A stretch of 64,000 nucleotides of DNA from JAWOLE01 sp963815655 (GCA_963815655.1 CAWFHK010000001.1:4092001-4156000); one strand, 5' to 3'. Positions 34,550-41,950 are shown, counted from the first letter of the stretch. The notes: a model not told the origin generated them from the letters alone. Made by a program: numbers and translations.

Positions 34550-36913
34550 CTACGGACCGTAGCCCTGGTCGATGCCCTTGATCGAGTTGAAAGAGTACTG
34601 GTTCGTGTCGAACCCGCTGGCCGTGGCCAGGTCACACGACAGGAAGATGTTGGGCACGTCGCCAACGAACCGGCAATAGTCAGCCCGCCCGTCCCCGTTG
34701 ACGTCGGCCAGAAAGCGGGGAAGAGTCGAGTAACCCTGGTCGATGCCTTTGATCGAGTTGAAAGAGTATTGGTTAGAGTCGAACCCGGTAGCCGTGGCCA
34801 GGTCACACGACAGGAAGATGTTGGGGGCGTCGCCAACGAAACGGCAGTAGTCCGCCCGTCCGTCCGCGTTGACGTCGGCCAGAAAGCGGGGAAGAGTCGA
34901 GTAGCCCTGGTCGATGCCTTTGATCGAGTTGAAAGAGTATTGGTTAGGGTCGAACCCGGTAGCCGTGGCGAAGTCGCACGATAGGAAGATGTTCGGCGAG
35001 TCGCCAACGAAACGGCAGTAGTCCGCCCGTCCGTCCGCGTTGACGTCGGCCAGAAAGCGGGGAAGAGTCGAGTAGCCCTGGTCGATGCCTTTGATCGAGT
35101 TGAAAGAGTATTGGTTAGGGTCGAACCCGGTTGCCGTGGCGAGGTCACACGACAGGAAGATGTTGGGCGCGTAGCCAACGAAACGGCAGTAGTCCGCACG
35201 TCCGTCCCCGCTGACATCGGCTAGAAAGCGGGGAAGGGTCGAGTAGCCCTGGTTGACGCCTTTGATCGAGCTGAAAGAGTACTGGTTCGTGTCGAACCCG
35301 GTTGCCGTGGCGAGGTCACACGACAGGAAGATGTTGGGGGCGTCGCCAACGAAACGGCAGTAGTCCGCACTTCCGTCGCCGTTGACGTCGGCCAGAAACC
35401 GGGGAAGGGTCGAGTAGCCCTGGTCGATGCCTTTGATCGAGCTGAAAGAGTACTGGTTCGTGTCGAACCCGGCAGCCGTGGCCAGATCACACGACAGGAA
35501 GATGTTGGGCGCGTCGCCCACGAAACGGCAGAAGTCCGCCCGGTTGTCGTGATCGACGTCGGCCAGCAGGCGCCAAGGAACAAGGGGGGCAAGATTCTGA
35601 CAAGAGCGGAAGCTGGACACATATGGGGCTGTCGCGTTCAGCTCTCGCGCGTTATAGTTCGTAGCCGTTGTGCCCATCGGCACGGGGCCATACATGAGAT
35701 TCGGGTTAGAAAAGTACTGCAGCCGCTGGCATCCGCCTGGGCAGTCATAGGACATGATCGTCACAAAGCTCGGGTCGCTCCCGCCGCCGTCATGGCGCAG
35801 GCCATGGTTGTATCCCGGGGTTGCGTCCACCTGCTCGTTGTGTCTTGCACCCATAAGGTGTCCGAGCTCGTGCGCAAAGGAGAAGTAACCCGTCGCACAA
35901 GTGTAGTCGACGATCGCGAAGGCGGTGGAGGGGTTCGCCAGGATCGCATCGGCCAGGCCGCAGTAATCCTGCTGATCGATGATCAGGGCAGAAAGGTCCG
36001 CACAAGAGCTGTCGCGGCGCTGGTTGACATCGGCCATGCCGACGAAGTCGTAAAGAATTGTTTCATACGTCTTTCCAGTCTCCCTGTAGGAGACCTCGAA
36101 GCTGTCAACCAGGTTCAGATAAATATTGATGTTGCTGTTCACATACGCCTGGTTGGCTTCGGCAACGGCAAGCGCGATGGTGGCATCCATGTCGAACACT
36201 CTAGCTTTGGCCGCCGATGTGTAGGCGACCAACACGTCGATTTGCATTGGAGGACTACCACTCGCCCTGCTGCCGCGATCCCCCTCGCCCGGAACCGGAC
36301 TCCGTTCACCAGGAGGCCCCTGCTTTGGATGGAAGCTGGGTGGCTCATCGGGCGGGAATTTGCGGGTGTCCACCTTGACAAACGCATGAACGCCGCCGCC
36401 GATCGGGCTGATGCGGTAGAGGCCATCGGCGGTGACGGCTGAGCCCGTCACGTCGCCGTTTCGAACGATTAGCGTCGCGCTACCCCGGAGCAGTGGTTGT
36501 TGAGTGCCGAACCACGAGAAATCCAGCGCAGTTCGCACGTCGCCGCCGCTCTTCAAGAACTCGATAGCGCCATTACCCGGGATGGAAATCCTGAGCAGGG
36601 GCTTTCGGAGAGCGTCCAGGTTGACGCGGACGAGGTTCAACGATTGAGTGGTAGGTCGGCGACGTATTTGGGCGAGGCGCCGTGACTGCTCGCGGGTTGC
36701 ACCGACGAGCTTGTTGTTGGGAAGGGGCTTGAGAAGCTCTGCCGGCGGAGCCTGCGCAAAAGCCACATCCCCCGGAGCGAGGCAGAGCAGAACGGCGAGG
36801 TAGGAGATCACTATTAGTAGCGCTTGGCGGGGAGGATACCCGGTGAGAACAGAGGAGCCGCCCATTGCCACTACCCGGTGGCTGTCAACTATCGGCCTAA
36901 CATCTGTGGGCAT
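34550..36913 (-). CDS. Secreted zinc metallopeptidase with six 57-residue repeats
   Basis: 787 residues. The leader is near 20-50 (LLIVISYLAVLLCLAPGDVAFA); the start could also be the ATG at 36865. A propeptide-like part is followed by a metzincin-type domain (about 215-420) with the zinc motif HELGHLMGARH near 347. From about 445 to the end there are six near-identical repeats of 57 residues beginning FLADVNGDGRADYCRFVGDA, an FG-GAP/VCBS-like calcium-binding motif (D-x-N-x-D-G). The protein should be secreted and the repeats may form a propeller or bind surfaces. It precedes the BMC locus but is not functionally linked. Confidence 0.88.
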   Translation of the reverse strand: MPTDVRPIVDSHRVVAMGGSSVLTGYPPRQALLIVISYLAVLLCLAPGDVAFAQAPPAELLKPLPNNKLVGATREQSRRLAQIRRRPTTQSLNLVRVNLDALRKPLLRISIPGNGAIEFLKSGGDVRTALDFSWFGTQQPLLRGSATLIVRNGDVTGSAVTADGLYRISPIGGGVHAFVKVDTRKFPPDEPPSFHPKQGPPGERSPVPGEGDRGSRASGSPPMQIDVLVAYTSAAKARVFDMDATIALAVAEANQAYVNSNINIYLNLVDSFEVSYRETGKTYETILYDFVGMADVNQRRDSSCADLSALIIDQQDYCGLADAILANPSTAFAIVDYTCATGYFSFAHELGHLMGARHNEQVDATPGYNHGLRHDGGGSDPSFVTIMSYDCPGGCQRLQYFSNPNLMYGPVPMGTTATNYNARELNATAPYVSSFRSCQNLAPLVPWRLLADVDHDNRADFCRFVGDAPNIFLSCDLATAAGFDTNQYSFSSIKGIDQGYSTLPRFLADVNGDGSADYCRFVGDAPNIFLSCDLATATGFDTNQYSFSSIKGVNQGYSTLPRFLADVSGDGRADYCRFVGYAPNIFLSCDLATATGFDPNQYSFNSIKGIDQGYSTLPRFLADVNADGRADYCRFVGDSPNIFLSCDFATATGFDPNQYSFNSIKGIDQGYSTLPRFLADVNADGRADYCRFVGDAPNIFLSCDLATATGFDSNQYSFNSIKGIDQGYSTLPRFLADVNGDGRADYCRFVGDVPNIFLSCDLATASGFDTNQYSFNSIKGIDQGYGP
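34559..35585 (-). repeat. Six tandem 171-bp coding repeats
   Basis: Identical anchor sequences recur at 34578, 34749, 34920, 35091, 35262 and 35433, exactly 171 bases apart. Codon-level identity is so high that recent expansion or continuing gene conversion is likely; copy number may vary between strains and is a risk for assembly collapse. Confidence 0.95.
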
Positions 36914-36943
36914 ATTGCCCTCCCATCGAGCGATCCGGAATTT

Positions 36944-37231
36944 CTAGACCTCGTCCGGCGCGGGTACGTCCACTGCGTCCACGATCGCGACGATGAGCGA
37001 ACGGACCGGTGCCTTCGGGTCTTCGAGGATCTGGCGCGCGGAGTTGCCCTCGTCCTCGACCAGGACGGTCTGGCCCACACCGGCTCCGACCATATCGAGC
37101 GCGAGGATGTAGCGCGTGCCGTCGAGCGTTCCGTCCGGCAGGACGGCGCCCACGAGGAGCTGTTTCCGTCCGGCATAGAAGGGGTGCTGGACCGTGCTGA
37201 CGACCGTTCCGACGACGCGTCCGAGGATCAC
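36944..37231 (-). CDS. BMC-P pentameric shell vertex protein 1 (EutN/CcmL family)
   Basis: 95 residues from a GTG at 37231. The family pattern is complete: ILGRVVGTVVSTVQHPFYAGRKQLLVG (strand and loop of the OB-like fold), YILALDMVGAGVGQTVLVEDEGNSARQI (central V-G-A-G-x-G-x-x-V motif) and IVAIVDAVDVP at the C-terminus. BMC-P pentamers cap the vertices of microcompartment shells. It is the last gene of the BMC locus. A leftover BMC-P 3' end lies just 12 bases upstream. Confidence 0.95.
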   Translation of the reverse strand: MILGRVVGTVVSTVQHPFYAGRKQLLVGAVLPDGTLDGTRYILALDMVGAGVGQTVLVEDEGNSARQILEDPKAPVRSLIVAIVDAVDVPAPDEV

Positions 37232-37235
37232 CGCA

Positions 37236-37583
37236 TCACCGCTTCACCTTTGCTCTCCCGGCTCGAGGTGATGCTGGTCCACGATGCCCACCACGGCGTG
37301 GTCCACCGGGATGAACCATGGGTCGTGCAGAGCCGAACGCAAATGTCAGTGGCCGAACGCAGAGGAGATCTCGTTCCGTGGCGGGTCGGACTTCGTCCAA
37401 CGGGACCGAGGCTACCAGGAGCGTCTCTCCGTTGGCGGCGAAGAACTCGACCTCGCAGCCGGCCGGCGTCTCTCCAGATGCCGGATGATGCTCGAGGAGC
37501 GTCCCGACGTCACCGGCCCGCAATCCTTCTGCGGGAAGGTCACGGAGAAGAACGACCCTTTCGAAAAGTGAGACGCTCGACAT
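37236..37583 (-). CDS. DUF4926-like small protein, C-terminus fused out of frame to a BMC-P remnant
   Basis: 115 residues from ATG 37583. Residues 1-75 (SLFERVVLLRDLPAEGLRAGDVGTLLEH ... YEVEF-like strand, LVASVPLDEVRPATERDLLCVRPL) have the short SH3-like pattern of DUF4926, a family often found beside toxin genes. The last 40 residues are translated from the BMC-P remnant in a wrong frame and are arginine/glycine/proline-rich junk, so the natural C-terminus has been lost. The module partner is not obvious. Confidence 0.65.
   Translation of the reverse strand: MSSVSLFERVVLLRDLPAEGLRAGDVGTLLEHHPASGETPAGCEVEFFAANGETLLVASVPLDEVRPATERDLLCVRPLTFAFGSARPMVHPGGPRRGGHRGPASPRAGRAKVKR
37244..37329 (-). 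pseudogene. Orphan 3' end of a BMC-P gene
   Basis: In the frame ending at the TGA 37244-37246 the minus strand reads LHDPWFIPVDHAVVGIVDQH plus HLEPGEQR. The first 18 residues are the same as in the intact BMC-P gene at 38804 (LHDPWFIPVDHAVVGIV-QHHL). The N-terminal 75 residues are missing; the DUF4926 gene begins there instead. It looks like the original 3' end of BMC-P 2, now separated from it by about 1.5 kb of toxin-antitoxin genes. Confidence 0.85.
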
Positions 37584-37678
37584 GGCTTCCTTGACGGTAC
37601 CCCTGGAGTTTATCGCGCCGGCGCAGCCCTCGCCGAGGCTATCGGACGAGATGGAGTGCCTGGCCCTCGCGCCGCCAT

Positions 37679-38074
37679 TCAACCGAGTCGGAGCTGGCGG
37701 AGCGGGCGGATCTCGGCAATCACCTCGAAGTCCCGGTCTCGATGGAGAAGCTGGATGTCATTATCTATGGCCAGCTGAGCGATGCAGCAGTCAATCGGGC
37801 TTCGAACCGTCCGGCCCGTCCGGCGGAGGTCGAAGTACACGCGAGCCGCTTCGCCCCAGGAAGAGGGCGCCATGTCCAGATAGTCCTGCGAGTCGAGATA
37901 GGACCGAAGGAGTTGCCACTCCCTCTCATCCTTGCATCCCTGCAAGAGCTCGAGCTCCGTGAACCGGCTCAACGCCACGTCATCGCCGGCCAGCGCGTCG
38001 GCCAGGGCGGTTCGCATTCTTCCGCCGCGGTCCCGGAAGATCTCGACCCAGACCGATGTGTCAACGAGAACCAC
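37679..38074 (-). CDS. vapC: VapC-like PIN-domain toxin
   Basis: 131 residues. PIN motifs: MVLVDTSVWVEIFRD (Asp at 5), the Glu in FTELELLQG, RTVRSPIDCCIAQLAIDND (central Asp) and LLHRDRDFEVIA (last Asp). This is the classic VapC pattern of a Mg-dependent RNase, acting on tRNA or rRNA. Its start overlaps the VapB gene by 14 bases. The module sits inside the BMC locus. Confidence 0.92.
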   Translation of the reverse strand: MVLVDTSVWVEIFRDRGGRMRTALADALAGDDVALSRFTELELLQGCKDEREWQLLRSYLDSQDYLDMAPSSWGEAARVYFDLRRTGRTVRSPIDCCIAQLAIDNDIQLLHRDRDFEVIAEIRPLRQLRLG

Positions 38075-38273
38075 GTCTCAGCTCACGCTGGCGCTTGTGG
38101 TCGAACCCCCTGCGGAAGTGGATTCGGCCGGCAAGCTCCGTGAGGTCCTTCTTGCGCCGAACTCGAATCAGCTCTTCGAGCGCGAGATGAATCAGGTCCT
38201 TCTTCGTCCTCACGCCGGTCAAGCCGAAAGCCTCGCGAACCAGCTCGTCGTCGAGAACCACGTTTGTCCGCAT
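38061..38273 (-). CDS. vapB: VapB-like antitoxin
   Basis: 70 residues: MRTNVVLDDELVREAFGLTG followed by KKDLIHLALEELIRVRRKKDLTELAG and a basic toxin-binding tail. This is the VapB family of ribbon-helix-helix antitoxins (type II VapB with the pattern M-R-T-N-x-x-L-D). Translationally coupled to the downstream VapC gene. Confidence 0.92.
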   Translation of the reverse strand: MRTNVVLDDELVREAFGLTGVRTKKDLIHLALEELIRVRRKKDLTELAGRIHFRRGFDHKRQRELRRGSR

Positions 38274-38342
38274 CGCCCCTCCGAATGTGTACGACGATGG
38301 GTATTATACACCTCGATCCCGGAAGAAGTTCGTTGGGTTCTC

Positions 38343-38666
38343 TCACCCGCGCCCTCTCCCGCCGGGAGAGGGGGAAGAGGCGGGCGGCCTCGCTTTGGCT
38401 GGGTGGGCGGCAAGCTCCTCCCGCACGACTTGCCGGACGGCATCCAGGGTCGATTGCCGGTGGATGTGCTCCAGCAGGACGTTGTTGATGATCGTCTGAT
38501 AGTTCCCGCCGCCGGCTTTGTCCACGAGATCTCGAAAGTATTCCAGCACCGCCGTATCCAGGCGGATTGAGATCTTTGTCTTGCCGGACTCTGGCTTTAC
38601 GACCGGACCCCGCTTTGCTTTGGAAAAGTCGATGTACCGACGTTTCTCAGCTACGACTTTTTTCAT
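38343..38666 (-). CDS. brnA: BrnA-like ribbon-helix-helix antitoxin
   Basis: 107 residues from ATG 38666. The BrnA pattern is KTKISIRLDTAVLEYFRDLVDKAGGGNYQTIINNVLLEHI, with a preceding basic segment (RRYIDFSKAKRGPVVKP). The last ten residues (SPSPGGRGRG) come from a palindromic intergenic element that has been read into the frame. The upstream toxin reading frame is shortened (see 38647-38775), so this antitoxin may now be orphaned. Confidence 0.85.
   Translation of the reverse strand: MKKVVAEKRRYIDFSKAKRGPVVKPESGKTKISIRLDTAVLEYFRDLVDKAGGGNYQTIINNVLLEHIHRQSTLDAVRQVVREELAAHPAKARPPASSPSPGGRGRG
38352..38372. repeat. Palindromic CCCTCTCCC...GGGAGAGGG element 1
   Basis: A 9-base inverted repeat CCCTCTCCC/GGGAGAGGG with a three-base centre. 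Two more copies are at 38813-38833 and 39889-39910. All three stand at 3' gene ends in the BMC locus and are read as SPSPGGRGKG-type protein tails or lie just beyond a stop. Confidence 0.9.
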
Positions 38667-38775
38667 ATTGCGTGACCGCCTCCGCGAATCTGATTTCGTG
38701 CGCGAGAAGGTTGGAGGCCGCTTTCTCCGGGTCCCATTCGAACGACGTCTCGGGATCGTATAGACGTTTGTCCTC
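38647..38775 (-). pseudogene. Shortened BrnT-like toxin gene
   Basis: Just upstream of the BrnA gene, overlapping its start, the minus strand reads DKRLYDPETSFEWDPEKAAS then NLLAHEIRFAEAVTQYEKSR and stops. FEWDPEKAASNLLAHEIRFAEA is the N-terminal signature of BrnT (ribonuclease toxin), but the remaining 50 residues, including the RelE-like catalytic sheet, are missing. It is therefore a deletion remnant of a BrnTA pair. Confidence 0.65.
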
Positions 38776-38803
38776 CGTGGCAAGGGCTTGGTTCGGGCGC
38801 CCC

Positions 38804-39112
38804 TCACCCCTTCCCTCTCCCGCCGGGAGAGGGGGAAGACCTTCCGTCGAGATGATGCTGGCTCACGATGCCTACCACGGCGTGGTCCACCGGGATGAAC
38901 CATGGGTCGTGCAGGAGGGCGGCCTCGCGGGCCGCTTCCCAGGTCACGAGGTCGCCCGAGGAGGCCTGCGCCGAGGCATCGGTGGCGACGAACGGGTCGC
39001 CGTCGTCCTGAAGGGCGGCGGTGAGCGGCCGGACGATCAGGAGCTTGAGCCCCTTCATAGCCTCGGGCTTCACCGTCGCCACGAGCGTGCCGATGACCCT
39101 CCCCAGCTTCAT
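38804..39112 (-). CDS. BMC-P pentameric shell vertex protein 2 (EutN/CcmL family)
   Basis: 102 residues from ATG 39112. MKLGRVIGTLVATVKPEAMKGLKLLIVRPL is the first half of the family pattern; VATDASAQASSGDLVTWEAAREAALL replaces the usual V-G-A-G-x-G loop with a longer version; WFIPVDHAVVGIVSQHHLD is the end. The last ten residues are encoded by a palindromic element. The ATG overlaps the TGA of a DUF4926 remnant by four bases. Its 3' end is duplicated at 37244-37329. Confidence 0.93.
   Translation of the reverse strand: MKLGRVIGTLVATVKPEAMKGLKLLIVRPLTAALQDDGDPFVATDASAQASSGDLVTWEAAREAALLHDPWFIPVDHAVVGIVSQHHLDGRSSPSPGGRGKG
38813..38833. repeat. Palindromic CCCTCTCCC...GGGAGAGGG element 2
   Basis: Same sequence as the element at 38352, here read as the last codons of BMC-P 2. 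It probably extended or replaced the original C-terminus of the protein. Confidence 0.9.
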
Positions 39113-39206
39113 CCCCGGAACTCCCGTTCGAGGATGATCCCAACGTCGCCTGCCCACAGCCGTTCGGCCGGCAGTCCCCAGAGAAGGACAACTGGTTTGA
39201 AGGCGC
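39109..39206 (-). pseudogene. DUF4926 N-terminal remnant upstream of BMC-P 2
   Basis: The minus strand reads ALSAFKPVVLLWGLPAERLW then AGDVGIILEREFRG and stops at 39109. This matches residues 3-35 of the DUF4926-like protein at 37583 (FERVVLLRDLPAEGLRAGDVGTLLEH). The rest of the gene is missing and the remnant has no start codon. It shows that a DUF4926-BMC-P unit existed twice. Confidence 0.7.
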
Positions 39207-39572
39207 TCAAGGCTTGGGAAGGACTTCTCGGTAGTCGACGCGTCCAGGTTCAGCAAGGGCCTTGCGAGCCAGTTTGGCATCGCGACGGTCCTCAATTTCC
39301 TCGAGAAGGCGGAGATCTTTGATCGGGACGACCGCGGCGATCGGCTTCCTGCCTCGTCGGAGAACGATGCGCTCGCCACGGCCTGCACGCTCGACGGCGC
39401 TCGAAAGACTGGGCGGCTTCTTCGCAGTGCCCTGCTTTCGATTGCCGCTCCGAGCCAACCTGGGCCTTACTCTGACAGGCTTGCCCCACGCGCTCAGATC
39501 GTCAGCCTCGGAAACGACGATGCGGTCAACTTCTCGCTGAGAAGGGCGACCGCTCTTCCTCCGCGAACTCAT
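39207..39572 (-). CDS. Antitoxin, apparent fusion of a BrnT-partner segment and a Phd-like domain
   Basis: 121 residues. Residues 10-42 (SQREVDRIVVSEADDLSAWGKPVRVRPR) resemble the short partner of BrnT-like toxins. Residues 52-95 (SLSSAVERAGRGERIVLRRGRKPIAAVVPIKDL) have the Phd/YefM pattern, followed by a toxin-binding-like tail (EDRRDAKLARKALAEPGRVDYREVL). The gene overlaps the toxin stop by four bases. A two-domain antitoxin with parts of two families is unusual; a fusion is inferred. Confidence 0.7.
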   Translation of the reverse strand: MSSRRKSGRPSQREVDRIVVSEADDLSAWGKPVRVRPRLARSGNRKQGTAKKPPSLSSAVERAGRGERIVLRRGRKPIAAVVPIKDLRLLEEIEDRRDAKLARKALAEPGRVDYREVLPKP

Positions 39573-39817
39573 ATCGGCCAGCCAGTGATCACTCGGATCA
39601 CGCGCGATTTCACGTGCACGATGAGTTTGAGAGCTTGGCCGGCGTCAGTCCTGCCGAGGATCTGGTATCGGTCGTGAAAGGACTTATTGCGGCGAACATC
39701 AAAGACATTCCAAAAACACTGAGCGGCTTCATCCGGCGTCAGCCCGTGAGCCTCAAGTTTATCCTCGTCAAACTCGAATTCGAAACTCGCGGGATGAAAG
39801 TTGGTCCAATTGACCAC
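39569..39817 (-). CDS. BrnT-like toxin
   Basis: 82 residues from a GTG at 39817. FEFEFDEDKLEAHGLTPDEAAQCFWN corresponds to the BrnT start (FEWD-x-x-K-x-x-x-N-x-x-H-G), and DRYQILGRTDAGQALKLIVHV followed by VIRVITGWPI to its RelE-like sheet. BrnT toxins are ribonucleases that block translation. It is coupled with the downstream antitoxin and lies between the BMC-T gene and the BMC-P 2 gene. Confidence 0.75.
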   Translation of the reverse strand: MVNWTNFHPASFEFEFDEDKLEAHGLTPDEAAQCFWNVFDVRRNKSFHDRYQILGRTDAGQALKLIVHVKSRVIRVITGWPI

Positions 39818-39888
39818 ACGAGGATTCTAAACGTGGCCACCGTGTCACTTGAAAGGGCAGAGGAGCGGAGCAACGTCCCTCACCCCTA

Positions 39889-39910
39889 CCCTCTCCCGCG
39901 GGGAGAGGGG
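39889..39910. repeat. Palindromic CCCTCTCCC...GGGAGAGGG element 3
   Basis: CCCTCTCCCGCGGGGAGAGGGG just after the stop of the BMC-T gene (39919). Preceded, as in element 2, by a TCACCCC(T/A) block, so it is part of a larger repeat of about 40 bases. Confidence 0.9.
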
Positions 39911-39918
39911 GAGTCTCG

Positions 39919-40512
39919 TCATCCCCGGAATTCCCGGAAGAAACGGCTCGCGGAGCCCAAGGCCTCCCGGATGGCGGGGTCGGCGCGCGGGATCACCGCG
40001 GTCGAGGCGCCCTGGGCGCCGGCCTTCTCGAAGGAGGCTCGCGCCAGGTCCACCGCCGCCACCATGTCGTGCGTCTCGCCCCAGAGGCTGGCGATGGCTT
40101 TCCCGCCGATGCCGTCCCCGACGCGCAGCTCCACGAGGTCCACGAGCGTGCCCTTGAGCGCGGCGTCCACGGCGCGGACCAGGGCCGGAGGCGTGGCAGC
40201 TTGGAGGACGCCGAGCGTGTCGCCGGGGGCGGGCCACCGGATCGCTCCCGCCCGGATGGCCGGAAGCAGGCGTGCCTCGGCGTGGGGGAGGAACACATCG
40301 TCCACACGCTGCGCGCCCGCGGTGTCGAGGGCCCGGCGCCACGCCCGCTCCACGGGTCCGACCTCGCCGCCGAAGAGGATCAGGTAGCGGCCGCAGTGAA
40401 TCGTGCCCGTCTGGAGGACTTCGACGTCCGCCTCTTTCGCCAAGGCGTCCAAGACGAAGAGGCCCGGCGGGATGTCCCCGAGCAGGAGCATCGCGAGCGC
40501 GGGTCCCGGCAC
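39919..40512 (-). CDS. BMC-T shell protein, tandem BMC domains (single-layer trimer type)
   Basis: 197 residues from a GTG at 40512. Two BMC domains in tandem: residues 4-80 (ALAMLLLGDIPPGLFVLDALAKEADVEVLQTGT ... GRYLILFGGEVGPVERAWRRAL) and 97-180 (DTLGVLQAATPPALVRAVDAALKGTLVDLVELRV ... GKAIASLWGETHDMVAAVDLA). This is the order of PduT/HO-5812-type trimers. Trimers form pseudohexagonal tiles with a larger pore. A cysteine in the first pore loop (IHCGRY) could hold a metal centre. Only one base separates its start from the dehydrogenase stop. Confidence 0.85.
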   Translation of the reverse strand: MPGPALAMLLLGDIPPGLFVLDALAKEADVEVLQTGTIHCGRYLILFGGEVGPVERAWRRALDTAGAQRVDDVFLPHAEARLLPAIRAGAIRWPAPGDTLGVLQAATPPALVRAVDAALKGTLVDLVELRVGDGIGGKAIASLWGETHDMVAAVDLARASFEKAGAQGASTAVIPRADPAIREALGSASRFFREFRG

Positions 40513-40513
40513 G

Positions 40514-41950
40514 TCACACGATCCGGAACATGTCGACGAGCGTGCAGCGGCGCCAGCGGGAGAAGGAGCGCGGGCTCGTCATCCCCTCGCCCGTCGGGGA
40601 GGCGATCGTGAACGAGGTGTACCCCTCGCCCCCGAAACCGAGGCCGGCCAGGTTGGGCCCGTTCTTCACGAAGATCGAGCAGTTGCACCGGCGCGCCATC
40701 GCCGAGAGGGCCGCGATGTCGTGCGAGTGCATGGTGGCGGTGTGGAAATTCGCTCCCTCGGCCGCGACCGCGAGGTCGATTGCCTCGCCCACGTTCTTGA
40801 CGCGCGTGAGCGGCAGGACCGGCATCATCTGCTCGGTCCAGATGAGAGGGTGCTCGTTGGGAACTTCCACGAGGACGGTCCGCACCTCGGGCCCCGCCGT
40901 GATGCCCAGCTCGCGCAGGATCACGGAGGCGTCCTTCCCGATGTATTTCTTGTTGACCACCGCGTGGCCGCGCGGCCCGGCCCCCTTCTCGAAGATCACC
41001 TTCTCCAGGCGAGGGAGGTCGGCGGCGGGAAGCTCGAAGGCCCCGGCTCTCTTCATCGCGCCTTTCAGCGCGTCGGTGATCGAGTCGACCGCGATGACCT
41101 CCTTCTCGTCCGTGCAGATGACGTTGTTGTCGAAGGAGTGCCCGAAGACGACGTCGCGGCCGGCCTTTTCGATGTCGGCGGTCTGATCCACGATGGCGGG
41201 CGGGTTGCCGGGTCCGGCGCAGATGGCCCTCTTGCCGGAGTTCATGGCGGCGGCCACGACGGCGCCGCCTCCCGTCACGACCAGCAGCCGGACTCGCGGG
41301 TGCTTCATCAGGGCGCCCGCGGACTCGATGGTCGGCTCGGCCGTGCAGGCGACCGCGTTGGGCGGCCCGCCCGCCTTCACGATCGCAGCGCCGAGCAGGC
41401 GGACCGTCTCGGCGGAGACGCGTTTGGCCGAAGGGTGCGGGTTGAACACGACCGTGTTTCCCGCGGCCACCATGCCGATGGAGTTGCAGATGATCGTGGA
41501 GGAGGGGTTGGTGACGGGCGTTATCGCCCCGATGACGCCGAACGGAGCCGGTTCAATGAGTGCCAGGCCGTGGTCCCCCGAGGTGGCCGCGGGCGTCAGC
41601 TCCTCCGGGCCCGGCGTCCTGTTTGTCACGAGCAGGTTTTTCTGGACCTTGTCCTCCACGCGCCCGAGGCCCGTCTCCTCGACAGCCAGGGCCGCGAGGG
41701 CGCGAGCGTTCTGCCGCATGGCCTCGCGCATGGACTCGATGAGCTCGTGCCGCTTGGAAAGGCCGAGGGCGTCGAGGGCCCTCCACGCAACCGAGGACGC
41801 CGCGACCGCGTCGTCGAGGCTCGCGAAGACGCCGCCGCCGGGACCCGTGCCCGTTTCCGGCGAGCCGGCAGCGCGCTCTGCCTCCACTAGCATCTCGCGG
41901 GCGATGATCTCGGCCAGGCGCCGGATCTGGTCGGGGCTATGGGCGCTCAT
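40514..41950 (-). CDS. CoA-acylating aldehyde dehydrogenase (PduP/EutE type), BMC cargo
   Basis: 478 residues. The N-terminal 20 residues (DQIRRLAEIIAREMLVEA) are an amphipathic helix and the following 20 are a Gly/Pro linker, the typical encapsulation peptide. The enzyme domain has PFGVIGAITPVTNPSST, the nucleotide-binding VTGGGAVV, the catalytic Cys279 in DNNVICTDEKEV and IWTEQMMPVLPLTRV. It oxidises an aldehyde with NAD+ and CoA to acyl-CoA inside the compartment. The start overlaps the stop of BMC-P 3 by 14 bases. Confidence 0.95.
   Translation of the reverse strand: MSAHSPDQIRRLAEIIAREMLVEAERAAGSPETGTGPGGGVFASLDDAVAASSVAWRALDALGLSKRHELIESMREAMRQNARALAALAVEETGLGRVEDKVQKNLLVTNRTPGPEELTPAATSGDHGLALIEPAPFGVIGAITPVTNPSSTIICNSIGMVAAGNTVVFNPHPSAKRVSAETVRLLGAAIVKAGGPPNAVACTAEPTIESAGALMKHPRVRLLVVTGGGAVVAAAMNSGKRAICAGPGNPPAIVDQTADIEKAGRDVVFGHSFDNNVICTDEKEVIAVDSITDALKGAMKRAGAFELPAADLPRLEKVIFEKGAGPRGHAVVNKKYIGKDASVILRELGITAGPEVRTVLVEVPNEHPLIWTEQMMPVLPLTRVKNVGEAIDLAVAAEGANFHTATMHSHDIAALSAMARRCNCSIFVKNGPNLAGLGFGGEGYTSFTIASPTGEGMTSPRSFSRWRRCTLVDMFRIV

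Noticed and set aside
34559..35585. Regular 171-bp direct repeats could be taken for a CRISPR-like or satellite array
   Set aside because: The repeats are in frame, code for 57-residue units of one protein and have no spacers.
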